A DNA stretch of 48,325 nucleotides from Betaproteobacteria bacterium (GCA_009693335.1 SHXK01000004.1:1-48325), one strand, 5' to 3'. Positions 28,708-39,474 are shown, counted from the first letter of the stretch. The notes: generated by a model not told the origin, from the sequence alone. A program made the numbers and translations.

Positions 28708-29184
28708 CTACTTGATGCGGCGCAGCTTGGGCTTGCCGCCGGCCGGCGGTTCCGTGGCGGTCGCAGTGGGCACGCCCACCGGTACCGGCCGCGTAGGGCC
28801 GGGTTCGTTGGAGGGTCCGGCCTTGCCGGCTTCCTGCTCGGTAGCGGCCTGAATCCCCGGATTGGCCGAGTCCACCTCGAAAGTCATGCCGTGGCCGGTC
28901 TCGCGCGCGTAAAGCGCGTAGACGCCGGCGATCGGCACCGAGATCTGGCGCGCGACGCCGGCGAAGCGGGCCGAGAACTCGATCTGTTCATTGCCCATCT
29001 GCAATTTGTGCACCGCGCTAGGCGAGATGTTCAGGGTGATCTCGCCATTGCGCACATAGTCGGCGGGCACCTGCGAGCGCAGATCCACTTTCACCGCCAG
29101 ATGCGCGGTGTAGCCGTTGTCCACGCACCACTCGTAGAGCGCGCGCAGGAGGTAGGGCTTGGTGGATATTTCGGTGTGGGCCAT
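28708..29184 (-). CDS. sspB: ClpXP protease specificity-enhancing factor
   Basis: KPYLLRALYEWCVDNGYTAHLAVKVD...NGEITLNISPSAVHKLQMGNEQIEFSARFAGVARQISVPIAGVYALYARETGHGM; next to sspA. Confidence 0.95.
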   Translation of the reverse strand: MAHTEISTKPYLLRALYEWCVDNGYTAHLAVKVDLRSQVPADYVRNGEITLNISPSAVHKLQMGNEQIEFSARFAGVARQISVPIAGVYALYARETGHGMTFEVDSANPGIQAATEQEAGKAGPSNEPGPTRPVPVGVPTATATEPPAGGKPKLRRIK

Positions 29185-29191
29185 GGCAACA

Positions 29192-29791
29192 CTACTTGCG
29201 CATCACTTTCTCTGAGGGCGTGAGCGCCTCGATGAACGCCGGGCGCGAGAAGATGCGCTCGGCGTACTTCATCAGCGGCGCGGACGGCTTGCCCAGCTTG
29301 ATGTCGTAACGGTCCAGGCGCCATAGCAGCGGCGCGATGGCAATATCGAGCATGCTGAAGTCGTCGCCCAGCATGTACTTGGTCTTGGTGAAGATCGGGG
29401 CAAGTTGCACCAGTTGATCGTGGACCTGGGTCTTGGCGCGCTCGACCTGTTTCTCTTTGCCAGTCTCGAGCGTCTCGATCTGCGAGAAAAGTTCGACTTC
29501 CATATTGAACAGCGCGAGGCGCGCGCGCGCGCGCATCACCGGATCGGACGGCATCAGTTGCGGATGTGGGAAACGCTCGTCGATGTACTCGTTGATAATG
29601 TTCGACTCGTAGAGGATCAGATCCCTCTCGACCAGCACCGGCAGGCGGTTGTACGGATTCATCACCGCAATGTCTTCGGGCTTGTTGTACGTATCCACGT
29701 CGATGACCTGGAAGTCCATGCCCTTCTCGTAGAGCACGAAGCGACAGCGGTGACTAAAGGGGCAAGTGGTGCCAGAGTACAGTTGCATCAT
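29192..29791 (-). CDS. sspA: Stringent starvation protein A (GST fold)
   Basis: MMQLYSGTTCPFSHRCRFVLYEKGMDFQVIDVDTYNKPEDIAVMNPYNRLPVLVERDLILYESNIINEYIDERFPHPQLMP. Confidence 0.95.
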   Translation of the reverse strand: MMQLYSGTTCPFSHRCRFVLYEKGMDFQVIDVDTYNKPEDIAVMNPYNRLPVLVERDLILYESNIINEYIDERFPHPQLMPSDPVMRARARLALFNMEVELFSQIETLETGKEKQVERAKTQVHDQLVQLAPIFTKTKYMLGDDFSMLDIAIAPLLWRLDRYDIKLGKPSAPLMKYAERIFSRPAFIEALTPSEKVMRK

Positions 29792-29813
29792 GTTGCGGAC
29801 TTTCCAGGCGGTG

Positions 29814-29837
29814 AAAAAAGCCGGGCGGCGCCCGGCT
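29814..29837 (-). terminator. Intrinsic terminator for the petABC operon
   Basis: Minus strand AGCCGGGC-GCC-GCCCGGCT followed by TTTTT(T), just 3' of petC. Confidence 0.85.
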
Positions 29838-29858
29838 AGGGTTACCTATTGATGAGAA

Positions 29859-30581
29859 CTACTTCACGTCTTTCCAATATTCCTTCTTCAGCGCGTAGGC
29901 AAAGATGAACAGGATGCCGAGCACAAACAGCACCACGATACCGATCCGCTTGCGCTCGTTGGCGGCGGGCTCGCCCATGTAGACAAGGAAGTTCACCAGA
30001 TCGCGCACCGTGGTGTCGTATTGCACCGTGTTCTGCGTGCCGGCGGAAATCCGACTCCATTTGTAATCGGCCGGGCTGTGGCCGTCTTTGGCGGGAACAA
30101 TCTCAAGTGCGCGCTCTCCCTGCAGCGACCAGAGCGCATGCGGCATCGCCACCTGCGGATACACAGCGTTGTTCCAACCGGTCGGCGACTTGCTATCACG
30201 GTAGAAAGTTCGCAGGTAGGTATAGAGCCAGTCGGCGCTGCGCGCACGACCTATCACCGTAAGGTCCGGTGGCGCGGCGCCAAACATGGCCTTGCCGTCC
30301 TTCTCGGTGAGCGCGACCTTCATCGTCTCGCCCACCTTGGCGCCGGTGAGGATCAGGTTGTCGCGGATCTGGGCTTCGGTGAGACCGAGGTCGGTGAGCC
30401 GGTTGTAGCGCATGTACTGCGCGCCGTGACAGTTGAGGCAGTAATTGACGAAGGTGCGCGCACCCGCCTGCAGGCTGAGCAGATCTTTCGCATCGAGCGG
30501 CGCGCGGTCGAGCCGATAAGCAGCTTCGGAGGCCCAAGCCAGCGCTGGAACAAAGAGTATGGCGAGGAGCAGTTTTTTCAT
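29859..30581 (-). CDS. petC: Cytochrome c1 subunit of the bc1 complex
   Basis: Signal peptide; NYCLNCHGAQYMRYNRL (CXXCH haem motif); C-terminal TM helix. Confidence 0.95.
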   Translation of the reverse strand: MKKLLLAILFVPALAWASEAAYRLDRAPLDAKDLLSLQAGARTFVNYCLNCHGAQYMRYNRLTDLGLTEAQIRDNLILTGAKVGETMKVALTEKDGKAMFGAAPPDLTVIGRARSADWLYTYLRTFYRDSKSPTGWNNAVYPQVAMPHALWSLQGERALEIVPAKDGHSPADYKWSRISAGTQNTVQYDTTVRDLVNFLVYMGEPAANERKRIGIVVLFVLGILFIFAYALKKEYWKDVK

Positions 30582-30589
30582 CGCGCGCC

Positions 30590-31864
30590 TCACATCGTTA
30601 CCCGGTCCGGTTCGGGTTTGCATGGGTCGATGGCCGTATACCAGGGCATCAGCAAAAAGAACGCGAAGTAGAGCGCTGTGAAGATCCGCGCCGCCACCGT
30701 GGCCACGTCGGCGTTGCCCAGCCAGGGACCGAACTGGCCCCACACCGTGATCGGCTCGGTGCCGAGGTAACCCAGCACCAGGAAGGTGACGACGAAAATC
30801 GCCAGCGCGCTCTTGTAGAAGATGCCGCGGTAGCGGATCGACTTCACCGGGCTGCGGTCTAGCCAGGGCAGGAAGAACAGGATCAGGACCGCGATGCCCA
30901 TCGCCAGCACCCCCGGGAACTGCGAGGTGAACAGCGGCGGCACCGCGCGCAGGATTGAATAGTAAGGCGTGAAGTACCAGACTGGGGCGATGTGCGCCGG
31001 GGTCTTCAGCGGATCGGCGGGTATGAAGTTGTTGTACTCGAGGAAGTAGCCGCCCATCTCCGGGACGAAGAACATGACCACGCAGAACAGCATCATGAAC
31101 ACCACCGCGCCGGCGATATCCTTGACCGTGTAGTAGGGGTGGAATGGAATGCCGTCGAGCGGATGACCGTCGGGGCCTTTTTTCTTCTTGATCTCAACGC
31201 CATCCGGATTGTTGGAGCCGACGTCGTGCAAGGCCAGAATGTGCGCCGCCACCAGGCCCAGCAGCACCAGCGGAATGGCGATCACGTGCAACGCAAAGAA
31301 GCGGTTCAGCGTCGCATCCCCCACCACGTAATCACCGCGGATCCAAAGCGCGAGGTCGGGCCCGATGAAGGGCACGCTGGCGAACAAGTTGACGATCACC
31401 TGCGCGCCCCAGTACGACATCTGGCCCCAGGGCAGGAGGTAACCCATGAAAGCCTCGGCCATCAGCGTCAGGTAGAGCAACACGCCGAAGATCCAGACCA
31501 GTTCCCGCGGCTGCTTGTACGAGCCGTAGAGCATGCCGCGGAACATGTGCAAGTACACAACGATGAAGAAGGCCGAGCCGCCGGTCGAGTGGATATAGCG
31601 GATCAGCCAGCCGCCAGGGACGTCGCGCATGATGTACTCGACCGAACCGAAAGCGAGGTTCGCATCAGGCTTGTAGTTCATCGTCAGGAAAATGCCCGAG
31701 ACGATCTGGATTGCCAGCACCAGGATAGACAAGGCGCCGAAGAAGTACCAGAAGTTGAAGTTCTTCGGGGCGTAGTACTCGGTCATGTGCTTGCGGAATT
31801 CCTCCGCCACCGAGGGCATCCGCGCGTCGAACCAGTTCCACAGCGCCGTCAGACGGTTGGCCAT
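30590..31864 (-). CDS. petB: Cytochrome b subunit of the bc1 complex
   Basis: FNFWYFFGALSILVLAIQIVSGIFLTMNYKPDANLAFGSVEYIMRDVPGGWLIRYIHSTGGSAFFIVVYLHMFRGMLYGSYKQPRELVWIFG. Confidence 0.97.
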   Translation of the reverse strand: MANRLTALWNWFDARMPSVAEEFRKHMTEYYAPKNFNFWYFFGALSILVLAIQIVSGIFLTMNYKPDANLAFGSVEYIMRDVPGGWLIRYIHSTGGSAFFIVVYLHMFRGMLYGSYKQPRELVWIFGVLLYLTLMAEAFMGYLLPWGQMSYWGAQVIVNLFASVPFIGPDLALWIRGDYVVGDATLNRFFALHVIAIPLVLLGLVAAHILALHDVGSNNPDGVEIKKKKGPDGHPLDGIPFHPYYTVKDIAGAVVFMMLFCVVMFFVPEMGGYFLEYNNFIPADPLKTPAHIAPVWYFTPYYSILRAVPPLFTSQFPGVLAMGIAVLILFFLPWLDRSPVKSIRYRGIFYKSALAIFVVTFLVLGYLGTEPITVWGQFGPWLGNADVATVAARIFTALYFAFFLLMPWYTAIDPCKPEPDRVTM

Positions 31865-31867
31865 GTC

Positions 31868-32458
31868 TTAGACCCCCTTCTTATCTTCGCCGATCAGCAG
31901 CTTGGTGTCCGAGAGGTAGGCGTGCGGCGGCACCTCGAGATTGACCGGCGCCGGTGCTCCCTTGTAGACCCTGCCGGCGAGGTCGAACTTGGAACCGTGG
32001 CAGGGGCACAGGAAGCCACCCGGCCAGTCCGCGCCCATTTCCCCCTTGGCCTCCGCGGTCCTGCTCTGCGGCGAGCAGCCCAGATGCGAACAAATGCCTA
32101 CCAGCACCAGGAACTCTGGCTTGATCGAGCGGTTCTCGTTTTTCGCATACGCCGGCTGCACCGCGACTTCTGATTTCGGATCAGTGACCTTGTCGTCCGA
32201 CTTGCGGACCGCCTCGAGCATTTCCTTGGTGCGGCGCATGATCCACACCGGTTTGCCCTGCCATTCAACGACCTGCAATTCCCCCGGCGCAAGACCGGAG
32301 ATATCCGCCTCGACCGGCGCTCCGGCCGCCTTGGCGCGCTCCGAGGGCCACCAGCTCCAGGCGAATGGGATAGCGGCGCCGGCGCCCGCGGCGCCTGCTA
32401 CCGCCGTAGTGGCGACAATCAGGTTGCGACGGGTGTGATCAATCTTTTTTTCGCTCAT
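31868..32458 (-). CDS. petA: Ubiquinol-cytochrome c reductase iron-sulfur (Rieske) subunit
   Basis: RRNLIVATTAVAGAAG Tat-like leader; CSHLGCSP and CPCHGSKFDLAGRVYKGAPAPVNL Rieske motifs. Confidence 0.97.
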   Translation of the reverse strand: MSEKKIDHTRRNLIVATTAVAGAAGAGAAIPFAWSWWPSERAKAAGAPVEADISGLAPGELQVVEWQGKPVWIMRRTKEMLEAVRKSDDKVTDPKSEVAVQPAYAKNENRSIKPEFLVLVGICSHLGCSPQSRTAEAKGEMGADWPGGFLCPCHGSKFDLAGRVYKGAPAPVNLEVPPHAYLSDTKLLIGEDKKGV

Positions 32459-32608
32459 TTAAGTCTCTGAATCGGAAATGGAAAACGAGGGCAAGGTAGG
32501 GTCAATTCAGAAACCCCCAGCATTTTAGCGAGGCGCTCGCGGAATGTCCACGTTTTAACGCCTAAGTGGTTATAAATAAAGGCGAAACATGGTAAATTGC
32601 AAAGTTCC

Positions 32609-33784
32609 ATGCGTTCCATCTGGATCATCTTTTCGCAGACCGCCACGATCTGCCTGGCGGTGCTGTTTGTGGTCTCTACGCTAAAGCCCGAGTGGTTGCC
32701 CTCCGGAACAGCGCCGGCGGCGGAAGTCATGCGGGCCTCGCCCCCGCAACAAGAGCCTGCAAGCAGCGGTGCAGCAAGCGGCCCGCGCGCCGATTCCTAT
32801 CACGACGCGGTGCGCAAGGCGGCGCCCTCGGTGGTCAATATCTTCACCTCGAAAGACGTGAGGGTGCGTCGCGGCCCGCTGCTCAACGATCCATCACTGC
32901 GGCGCTTTTTCGGCGACCAGTTTGCGAACGAGACCCGGCGCGCGACCAGTCTGGGCTCGGGCGTGGTGGTGGGCGCTGGCGGTTACATCCTCACTAACAA
33001 CCATGTGATCGAAGCGGCGGACGAGATCGAGGTCGCGCTACACGATGACAGAAAACTGCTCGCCAAGGTCGTCGGCAGCGACCCAGACACGGACCTAGCG
33101 GTACTACGAGTTGAGGCCCAGAACCTGCCCGCCATCACTTTCGGCTCCTCGGAAAATCTGCGCGTGGGCGACATCGTGCTGGCGATCGGCAATCCGCTCG
33201 GCATCGGCCAAACCGTCACCTCCGGGATCGTCTCTGGACTGCGGCGCAGCGGCCTTGGCATCAATACGTTTGAAAACTTCATTCAGACCGACGCGGCCAT
33301 CAACCAAGGCAACTCCGGCGGCGCATTGGTCGATGCGCGTGGCAATCTGGTCGGCATCAACACCGCGATCCTTTCCCAGACAGGAGGATCAATCGGCATC
33401 GGTCTGGCAATTCCGGCATCCATGGCAGGCGCCGTCATGGAACAGATCATCAGAACCGGCGCCGTGACGCGCGGCTGGATGGGCGTGGAGATGCAGCCGC
33501 TCACCCCCGCGCTCGCTGAATCATTCAAGCTCGGCACGCTGGAGGGCGTGATCATCAACGGCGTGATGAATGGCGGTCCGGCCGACAAGGCGGGCGCCAG
33601 ACCCGGTGATGTGCTGGTGGCGATCGACGGCAAGCCAATCGTCGATCCGCAAAGCGTGTTGAACGTGGTTGCCGGCATCGCCCCCGGCAACGCCGTAAAA
33701 GTACGGCTAAAGCGCAAAGGACAGGACCTGGAACTCGCGGTCGTCATCGGCCGCCGCCCCAAGCCCCAGTCGCGGCCGGAATAA
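32609..33784 (+). CDS. S1C (DegS/DegQ-like) periplasmic serine protease with one PDZ domain
   Basis: ILTNNHVIEAADEIEV (His), DPDTDLAVLRV (Asp), QGNSGGALVDARGNLVGIN (Ser); one PDZ-like segment TRGWMGVEMQPL...NGGPADKAGARPGDVLVAIDGKPI. Confidence 0.93.
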   Translation: MRSIWIIFSQTATICLAVLFVVSTLKPEWLPSGTAPAAEVMRASPPQQEPASSGAASGPRADSYHDAVRKAAPSVVNIFTSKDVRVRRGPLLNDPSLRRFFGDQFANETRRATSLGSGVVVGAGGYILTNNHVIEAADEIEVALHDDRKLLAKVVGSDPDTDLAVLRVEAQNLPAITFGSSENLRVGDIVLAIGNPLGIGQTVTSGIVSGLRRSGLGINTFENFIQTDAAINQGNSGGALVDARGNLVGINTAILSQTGGSIGIGLAIPASMAGAVMEQIIRTGAVTRGWMGVEMQPLTPALAESFKLGTLEGVIINGVMNGGPADKAGARPGDVLVAIDGKPIVDPQSVLNVVAGIAPGNAVKVRLKRKGQDLELAVVIGRRPKPQSRPE

Positions 33785-33797
33785 CGCGGGGCCCGAG

Positions 33798-33839
33798 CTA
33801 ACGCACGAGTGCGTTCCAGCTAACGCAAGAGTGCGTTCC
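33798..33839. repeat. Pair of near-palindromic 20-nt units CTAACGCA[C/A]GAGTGCGTTCC
   Basis: Units at 33798-33817 and 33820-33839; reverse-complement match to the pair at 21567-21609. Confidence 0.85.
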
Positions 33840-33847
33840 TGCTAAAC

Positions 33848-34024
33848 CTACTTGGTGTGGCCCGCCACGTCGGCGCGCCCGCGATGCTTGCCGCGGCCGA
33901 TGGCGCCCTTTCGTAGTTGTGAACCGAAATTAAAGCTGTTGTCGCCGGCTTCTTTGGCGCGCTCGCGCATGCGCTGTTCAGCGATCGATTCGTTCTTCAG
34001 GGCGGAGCCGTATTTCCGTTTCAT
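33848..34024 (-). CDS. Small basic protein (58 aa), function unknown; below the supplied ORF-track cutoff
   Basis: Minus-strand ATG...TAG: MKRKYGSALKNESIAEQRMRERAKEAGDNSFNFGSQLRKGAIGRGKHRGRADVAGHTK; fills the gap between the protease gene and tatC. Confidence 0.6.
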   Translation of the reverse strand: MKRKYGSALKNESIAEQRMRERAKEAGDNSFNFGSQLRKGAIGRGKHRGRADVAGHTK

Positions 34025-34085
34025 GGGATTTTCCCGGTCGGTTCTGCGTGACGGTTGAAATGCAGGGGCGCGATTCTACCTCAGC

Positions 34086-34847
34086 CTAGGGGCTTGTGGA
34101 TTGCCCTTCATCAGTCTGGGTTGCGACCTTGTGCCGCACATTGATGAAGCGGGCGCAAAACAGGCCGGCTTCGTACAGCAGGCACATCGGTAGCGCGAGC
34201 ATGAACTGCGAGAGCACGTCCGGCGGGGTCACCACCGCCGCCACCACGAAGGCGCCGACGATCACGTAGGGACGCACTTCTTTTAGCTTCTCGACGCTCA
34301 CCAGGCCCGAGCGCACCAAGATGATGACCACCACCGGAATCTCGAAAGTGACGCCAAAGGCCATGAACATGGTGATGACGAATGAAAAATAGGCCTCGAT
34401 GTCCGGTGCCGGGGTAATCGATTTGGGTGCGAAATCGTTGATGAACCTGAATACCGTGCCGAACACGAAGTAGTAGCAAAACGCGACGCCGCTCAGGAAC
34501 AGCAGCGTGCTCGCCACGATCAACGGCACCGCAAACGTCTTTTCGTGCTCGTAGAGGCCGGGGGCGACGAAGGACCAGGCCTGGTACAGGACGTAGGGCA
34601 GCGCCAGTAGGAAGGCCACCAGCGCCGTCACTTTCATCGGCACCATGAACGGCGTAATCACCCCGGTGGCAATCATCTTGGTGCCTTCGGGCAGCGCGAG
34701 CATCAACGGCGCGGCGAGAAAATCATAGATCGCGCCTGAGCCCGGCCATAGAAACAGCAGCACGAATGCCGCCAGCACCGCCAGCAGCCCATGCAGCAAC
34801 CGCGTGCGCAGTTCGATCAGGTGAGAAATGAAGGTGTCCTGCTGCAC
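34086..34847 (-). CDS. tatC: Sec-independent protein translocase TatC
   Basis: MQQDTFISHLIELRTRLLHGLLAVL...SWSFVAPGLYEHEK...FGVTFEIPVVVIIL...TPPDVLSQFMLALPMCLLYEAG. Confidence 0.97.
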   Translation of the reverse strand: MQQDTFISHLIELRTRLLHGLLAVLAAFVLLFLWPGSGAIYDFLAAPLMLALPEGTKMIATGVITPFMVPMKVTALVAFLLALPYVLYQAWSFVAPGLYEHEKTFAVPLIVASTLLFLSGVAFCYYFVFGTVFRFINDFAPKSITPAPDIEAYFSFVITMFMAFGVTFEIPVVVIILVRSGLVSVEKLKEVRPYVIVGAFVVAAVVTPPDVLSQFMLALPMCLLYEAGLFCARFINVRHKVATQTDEGQSTSP

Positions 34848-34849
34848 GG

Positions 34850-35185
34850 CTAGGCGGATTTCTCTGGAAGCTGAGGCGTCTCGCTTGCGGCCGTAGCGGT
34901 GACTGAAGCTGCGGCGGCGTTCAGTTCACTCTCGGTCTTGCTGAGCTCGCCTTGCACCGAACTCTCGATGCCGGTAGCGGCCTGTTGCACCGAGTCCTGG
35001 ATCTTGCGCAGCTCGTCTAGTTCGACCTCGCGGTTGATGTCGGCCTTGATATCGGCAACGTAGCGCTGCAAGCGGCCGGCCAGATGCCCGAGGGTGCGCG
35101 CAACGCGCGGCAGGCGCTCGGGCCCGATCACGATCAGCGCGACCAGGCCGATGACCATCAATTCGGAGAAGCCGATGTCGAACAC
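34850..35185 (-). CDS. tatB: Sec-independent protein translocase TatB
   Basis: [50 protein letters not shown]. Confidence 0.95.
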   Translation of the reverse strand: MFDIGFSELMVIGLVALIVIGPERLPRVARTLGHLAGRLQRYVADIKADINREVELDELRKIQDSVQQAATGIESSVQGELSKTESELNAAAASVTATAASETPQLPEKSA

Positions 35186-35268
35186 AGGAACCCTGCGAAC
35201 AGAATAGCTACTGGTGGGCGGGAGGCCAGCCCTTCCCCGGGTGACCTACGATCGAGCGGGCACGCCGC

Positions 35269-35499
35269 TCAGGCCTTGGTCTCGGTCTTTGCCTTGACCT
35301 CGCCCTCGACAGTGGTGCCGACAACCTGCGGCGCCGGACCGGCGTCGGCCGCTTTGTTGCCGCCTTCGCGAATGCCGTCCTTGAAACCGCGTACCGCGCC
35401 ACCAAGGTCGGTGCCGATATTGCGCAGCTTCTTGGTGCCGAACACAAGCATCACGATCACCAGAACGATCAGCCAGTGCCAGATGCTGAGCGAGCCCAT
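35269..35499 (-). CDS. tatA: Sec-independent protein translocase TatA
   Basis: [43 protein letters not shown]. Confidence 0.96.
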   Translation of the reverse strand: MGSLSIWHWLIVLVIVMLVFGTKKLRNIGTDLGGAVRGFKDGIREGGNKAADAGPAPQVVGTTVEGEVKAKTETKA

Positions 35500-35540
35500 A
35501 ACGTCTCCTGTGCAAACGCGGGAAACCCGTCTCCCCCGCC

Positions 35541-35903
35541 CTAAGTCCTCTTCATAATCATGGGCCCAAGCGGTTCCGGGCCCCCGACTACATGCATGTG
35601 CACATGATACACCTCCTGATGCCCGACCCGTCCGGTGTTGATGATGGCGCGGAAGCCTTGCGTCGCCCCTTCTTTGATGGCGAGTTCTCCGGCCAGCGCC
35701 AGCATCTTGCCCAAGGCGCGGTGCTGGGCCATGCCCGCGTCGTACAGGGTCGCCACGTGCTCCTTGGGAACAATCAGGAAATGCACCGGCGCCTGTGGCC
35801 GGACGTCGTGAAAAGCGAATACGTCCTCGTCTTCGTGGACCTTGTTGGACGGAATTTCACCTCGAACAATCTTGCAAAAAATGCAATTCGAATCTGTCTT
35901 CAT
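35541..35903 (-). CDS. HIT (histidine triad) family nucleotide-binding protein
   Basis: [45 protein letters not shown]...[12 protein letters not shown]. Confidence 0.95.
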   Translation of the reverse strand: MKTDSNCIFCKIVRGEIPSNKVHEDEDVFAFHDVRPQAPVHFLIVPKEHVATLYDAGMAQHRALGKMLALAGELAIKEGATQGFRAIINTGRVGHQEVYHVHMHVVGGPEPLGPMIMKRT

Positions 35904-36217
35904 TTCTTCCTGGCCGCCTTCTCGTCCAGTCCCGGAATTCCTTCGCGCCGCTGCAGTTCGGCCAGCACATCGCCCGGGCCAAGACCCTTGCGCGCCAACA
36001 GGATCATGCAGTGGAACCACAGATCAGCGGTTTCGTTCACCAGGTGCTGGCGATCGCCGCTCTTCGCGGCAAGCACGGTTTCGGTGGCTTCTTCCCCGAT
36101 CTTCTTCAGCACCGCATCCTCGTCCGCCGCCAGCAGCCGCGCGACGTAGGACTTCTCCGCGTCTGCCTCCTTGCGGGCCTCGATGGTTCGGGCCAAGCGT
36201 TCCAGGATGTCGCTCAT
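35900..36217 (-). CDS. hisE: Phosphoribosyl-ATP diphosphatase
   Basis: [75 protein letters not shown]. Confidence 0.95.
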   Translation of the reverse strand: MSDILERLARTIEARKEADAEKSYVARLLAADEDAVLKKIGEEATETVLAAKSGDRQHLVNETADLWFHCMILLARKGLGPGDVLAELQRREGIPGLDEKAARKK

Positions 36218-36620
36218 TTTTTCTTGTAGATGGTCGCCGGATCCTTGAGTACCGGATCCGTACTCACCCAGCTCCCGTTCTCGAGTTTGCGGAAAAAACA
36301 ACTCGTCCGCCCGGTGTGGCAGGCAATGCCGCCAAGCTGGTCCACCCTGAGCAGGATCGCATCGGCATCGCAGTCGAGCCGCAGCTCGCGCACCTCCTGC
36401 CGATGACCGGATTGCTCGCCCTTGCGCCACAGCTTGCCACGCGAACGCGACCAATATACCGCCTCGCCGCTCGCCGCCGTTTCAGCCAGCGCCTCGCGGT
36501 TCATCCAGGCCAGCGTCAGCACCCTGCCAGTGGAGAATTCCTGCGTCACTACCGGCACCAGTGCCTGATCGTTCCACGGCACTTCATCCAGCCATTGATC
36601 GGCAACAGTCGATTCTCGGC

Positions 36621-36624
<4 letters not shown>
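36214..36624 (-). CDS. hisI: Phosphoribosyl-AMP cyclohydrolase
   Basis: [76 protein letters not shown]. Confidence 0.96.
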
Positions 36625-37379
<755 letters not shown>

Positions 37380-37381
37380 CG

Positions 37382-38143
37382 TTATTCCTTGGCGGCCGGT
37401 TTTTCCGTTGCTTGGTCGGCTGCGGCCTGCGCCATCTTGAAATCGAGCACGCCCTCGTACAGAGCCCGACCGGTGATTGCCCCGACCACGCCCTCAGGGG
37501 CGAGTTTGCTGCAGATGGTGCGCACGTCGTTCAGACTGTTCAGACCGCCACTGGCAATGATCGGCGTCTTGATGGCCCGCGCCAGCTTCAGTGTGGCATC
37601 GATGTTCACGCCGGTCATCATGCCGTCGCGCCCGATGTCGGTGTAGATCAGCGCCTCAGGGCCATATTCTTCGAATTTTGTCGCCAGGTCGATGACGTCG
37701 TGGCCCGTCATCTTCGACCAGCCTTCCACCGCAACCTTGCCGTCCTTGGCGTCCAGGCCGACGATGATGTGTCCGGGAAACGCATAGCAGGCATCGGAGA
37801 GGAAGCCGGGGTTCTTCACGGCCGCGGTGCCGATGATGATGTAGGTGACACCAGCGTCTATGTAGCCCTCGATGGTGTCCAGGTCGCGGATGCCGCCGCC
37901 CAGCTGGATGGGGATTTTCTCGCCAACCGCCTTGATCATCTCGCGGATGACCTTTTCATTTTTCGGCCGGCCGGCGATCGCGCCGTTCAGGTCCACGATG
38001 TGCAAGCGTCGGGCGCCTGCGACGCACCAGTGCTTGGCCATCGCCACCGGGTCTTCGGAGAACACGGTCGCGGAGTCCATACGCCCCTGCTGCAAGCGTA
38101 CGCAGTGGCCGTCTTTGAGGTCGATTGCCGGAATGATCAGCAC
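37382..38143 (-). CDS. hisA: ProFAR isomerase HisA
   Basis: [39 protein letters not shown]...[31 protein letters not shown]. Confidence 0.97.
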   Translation of the reverse strand: MLIIPAIDLKDGHCVRLQQGRMDSATVFSEDPVAMAKHWCVAGARRLHIVDLNGAIAGRPKNEKVIREMIKAVGEKIPIQLGGGIRDLDTIEGYIDAGVTYIIIGTAAVKNPGFLSDACYAFPGHIIVGLDAKDGKVAVEGWSKMTGHDVIDLATKFEEYGPEALIYTDIGRDGMMTGVNIDATLKLARAIKTPIIASGGLNSLNDVRTICSKLAPEGVVGAITGRALYEGVLDFKMAQAAADQATEKPAAKE

Positions 38144-38187
38144 GCGGTGCTACGAAGCGGATTCAGGAGAGCGTCAGGAAAAGGGGA

Positions 38188-38820
38188 CTAGGGCCGCCAT
38201 TGGACGAAATTGGACAGCAAACGCAAGCCGGAGTCCTGACTCTTTTCGGGATGAAACTGCACGGCAAAGATGTTATCCCGTGCCACCGCGCAGGTAAAGG
38301 TGAGGCCATAAGCGCAGGTCGCCGCCGTGATGGCGCTCGCGGCGGGCTGCGGGTAGTAGCTGTGCACGAAATAGAAGCGTGAACCGTCAGGAATCCCCTC
38401 CCAGACCGGGTGTGGACGCACTTGGCTGACCTCATTCCAACCCATATGCGGGATTTTGAGGCCGGCCATTTTTTCGTCCGTTTTGCCATCCGGGAAGCGC
38501 GGCACACGGCCCCCCAGCAGCCCCAAACCTGGCGTATCGCCTTCCTCGCCGCGCTCGAACAGCATTTGCATGCCGACGCAAATGCCAAGGAAGGGTTTGC
38601 TGCGGGCCGCCTCGATCACTGCCTCGCGCGCGCCGCTCGCCGCCAACTGGCGCATGCAGTCGGGCATCGCCCCTTGACCCGGCACCACGACGCGTTCGGC
38701 CGCGCGAATTGCCTCTGGGTCGGCAGTGACCCGCACCTCGGCCTGCGGCGCGACCCGCTCCAGGGCCTTCGACACGGAACGCAGGTTGCCCATGCCGTAG
38801 TCAAGCACTGCAATTTTCAA
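38188..38820 (-). CDS. hisH: Imidazole glycerol phosphate synthase subunit HisH
   Basis: [23 protein letters not shown]...[14 protein letters not shown]...[21 protein letters not shown]. Confidence 0.97.
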   Translation of the reverse strand: MKIAVLDYGMGNLRSVSKALERVAPQAEVRVTADPEAIRAAERVVVPGQGAMPDCMRQLAASGAREAVIEAARSKPFLGICVGMQMLFERGEEGDTPGLGLLGGRVPRFPDGKTDEKMAGLKIPHMGWNEVSQVRPHPVWEGIPDGSRFYFVHSYYPQPAASAITAATCAYGLTFTCAVARDNIFAVQFHPEKSQDSGLRLLSNFVQWRP

Positions 38821-39408
38821 CTAAAGCGAACCTTTTGTTGAAGGCACCGAACCCAGTGCGAGCGGGTCGACTTCGGCGGCCATGCGCAGCGCGCGCGCAA
38901 AGGCCTTGAACATGGTCTCGCACTGGTGATGCGCGTTGTCGCCGCGCAGGTTGTCGATATGCAGCGTCACTTGGGCATGATTGACGAAGCCCTGAAAGAA
39001 TTCGTGCACCAGATCAGCATCGAATTCGCCGATCAGCGCGCGCGTGAACTTGACGTCATAAGTGAGCCCCGGACGACCCGAGAAATCGATCACCACCCGT
39101 GTCAACGCCTCGTCCAGCGGCACATAGGCATGGCCGAAGCGACGGATGCCGGATTTATCGCCGAGCGCCTGGTAGAAGGCCTGACCGAGGGTGATACCGA
39201 TGTCCTCAACCGTGTGATGGGCGTCGATGTGCAGGTCGCCCTTGGCTTCCACCTCGAGATCGAGCATGCCGTGGCGCGCGACCTGCTCGAGCATGTGCTC
39301 GAGGAACGGGATGCCGGTAACCAGCCTGGCCGCGCCCTTGCCGTCCAGGTTCAGCTGGACGCGGATTTGCGTCTCTTTGGTATTTCGTTCGACTACAGCG
39401 GTTCTCAT
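38821..39408 (-). CDS. hisB: Imidazoleglycerol-phosphate dehydratase
   Basis: [77 protein letters not shown]. Confidence 0.97.
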   Translation of the reverse strand: MRTAVVERNTKETQIRVQLNLDGKGAARLVTGIPFLEHMLEQVARHGMLDLEVEAKGDLHIDAHHTVEDIGITLGQAFYQALGDKSGIRRFGHAYVPLDEALTRVVIDFSGRPGLTYDVKFTRALIGEFDADLVHEFFQGFVNHAQVTLHIDNLRGDNAHHQCETMFKAFARALRMAAEVDPLALGSVPSTKGSL

Positions 39409-39428
39409 TTCAGCGCCTCGTGCAATGC

Positions 39429-39474
39429 ATTAGAGGGATTCGCGCACTGCGATTAGAGGGATTCGCGTACTGCG
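39429..39474. repeat. 23-nt tandem duplication at the 3' end of hisC
   Basis: ATTAGAGGGATTCGCGCACTGCG (39429-39451) followed by ATTAGAGGGATTCGCGTACTGCG (39452-39474); one mismatch; second unit carries the hisC stop. Confidence 0.9.

Noticed and set aside
29517-29533. (CG)n alternating tract
   Set aside because: Lies in sspA encoding RARARLALF; explained by codon usage, though Z-DNA potential cannot be excluded.
30992-32173. 393-aa plus-strand ORF opposite petB/petA
   Set aside because: Antisense to cytochrome b and Rieske genes; His/Glu/Val-rich mirror frame.
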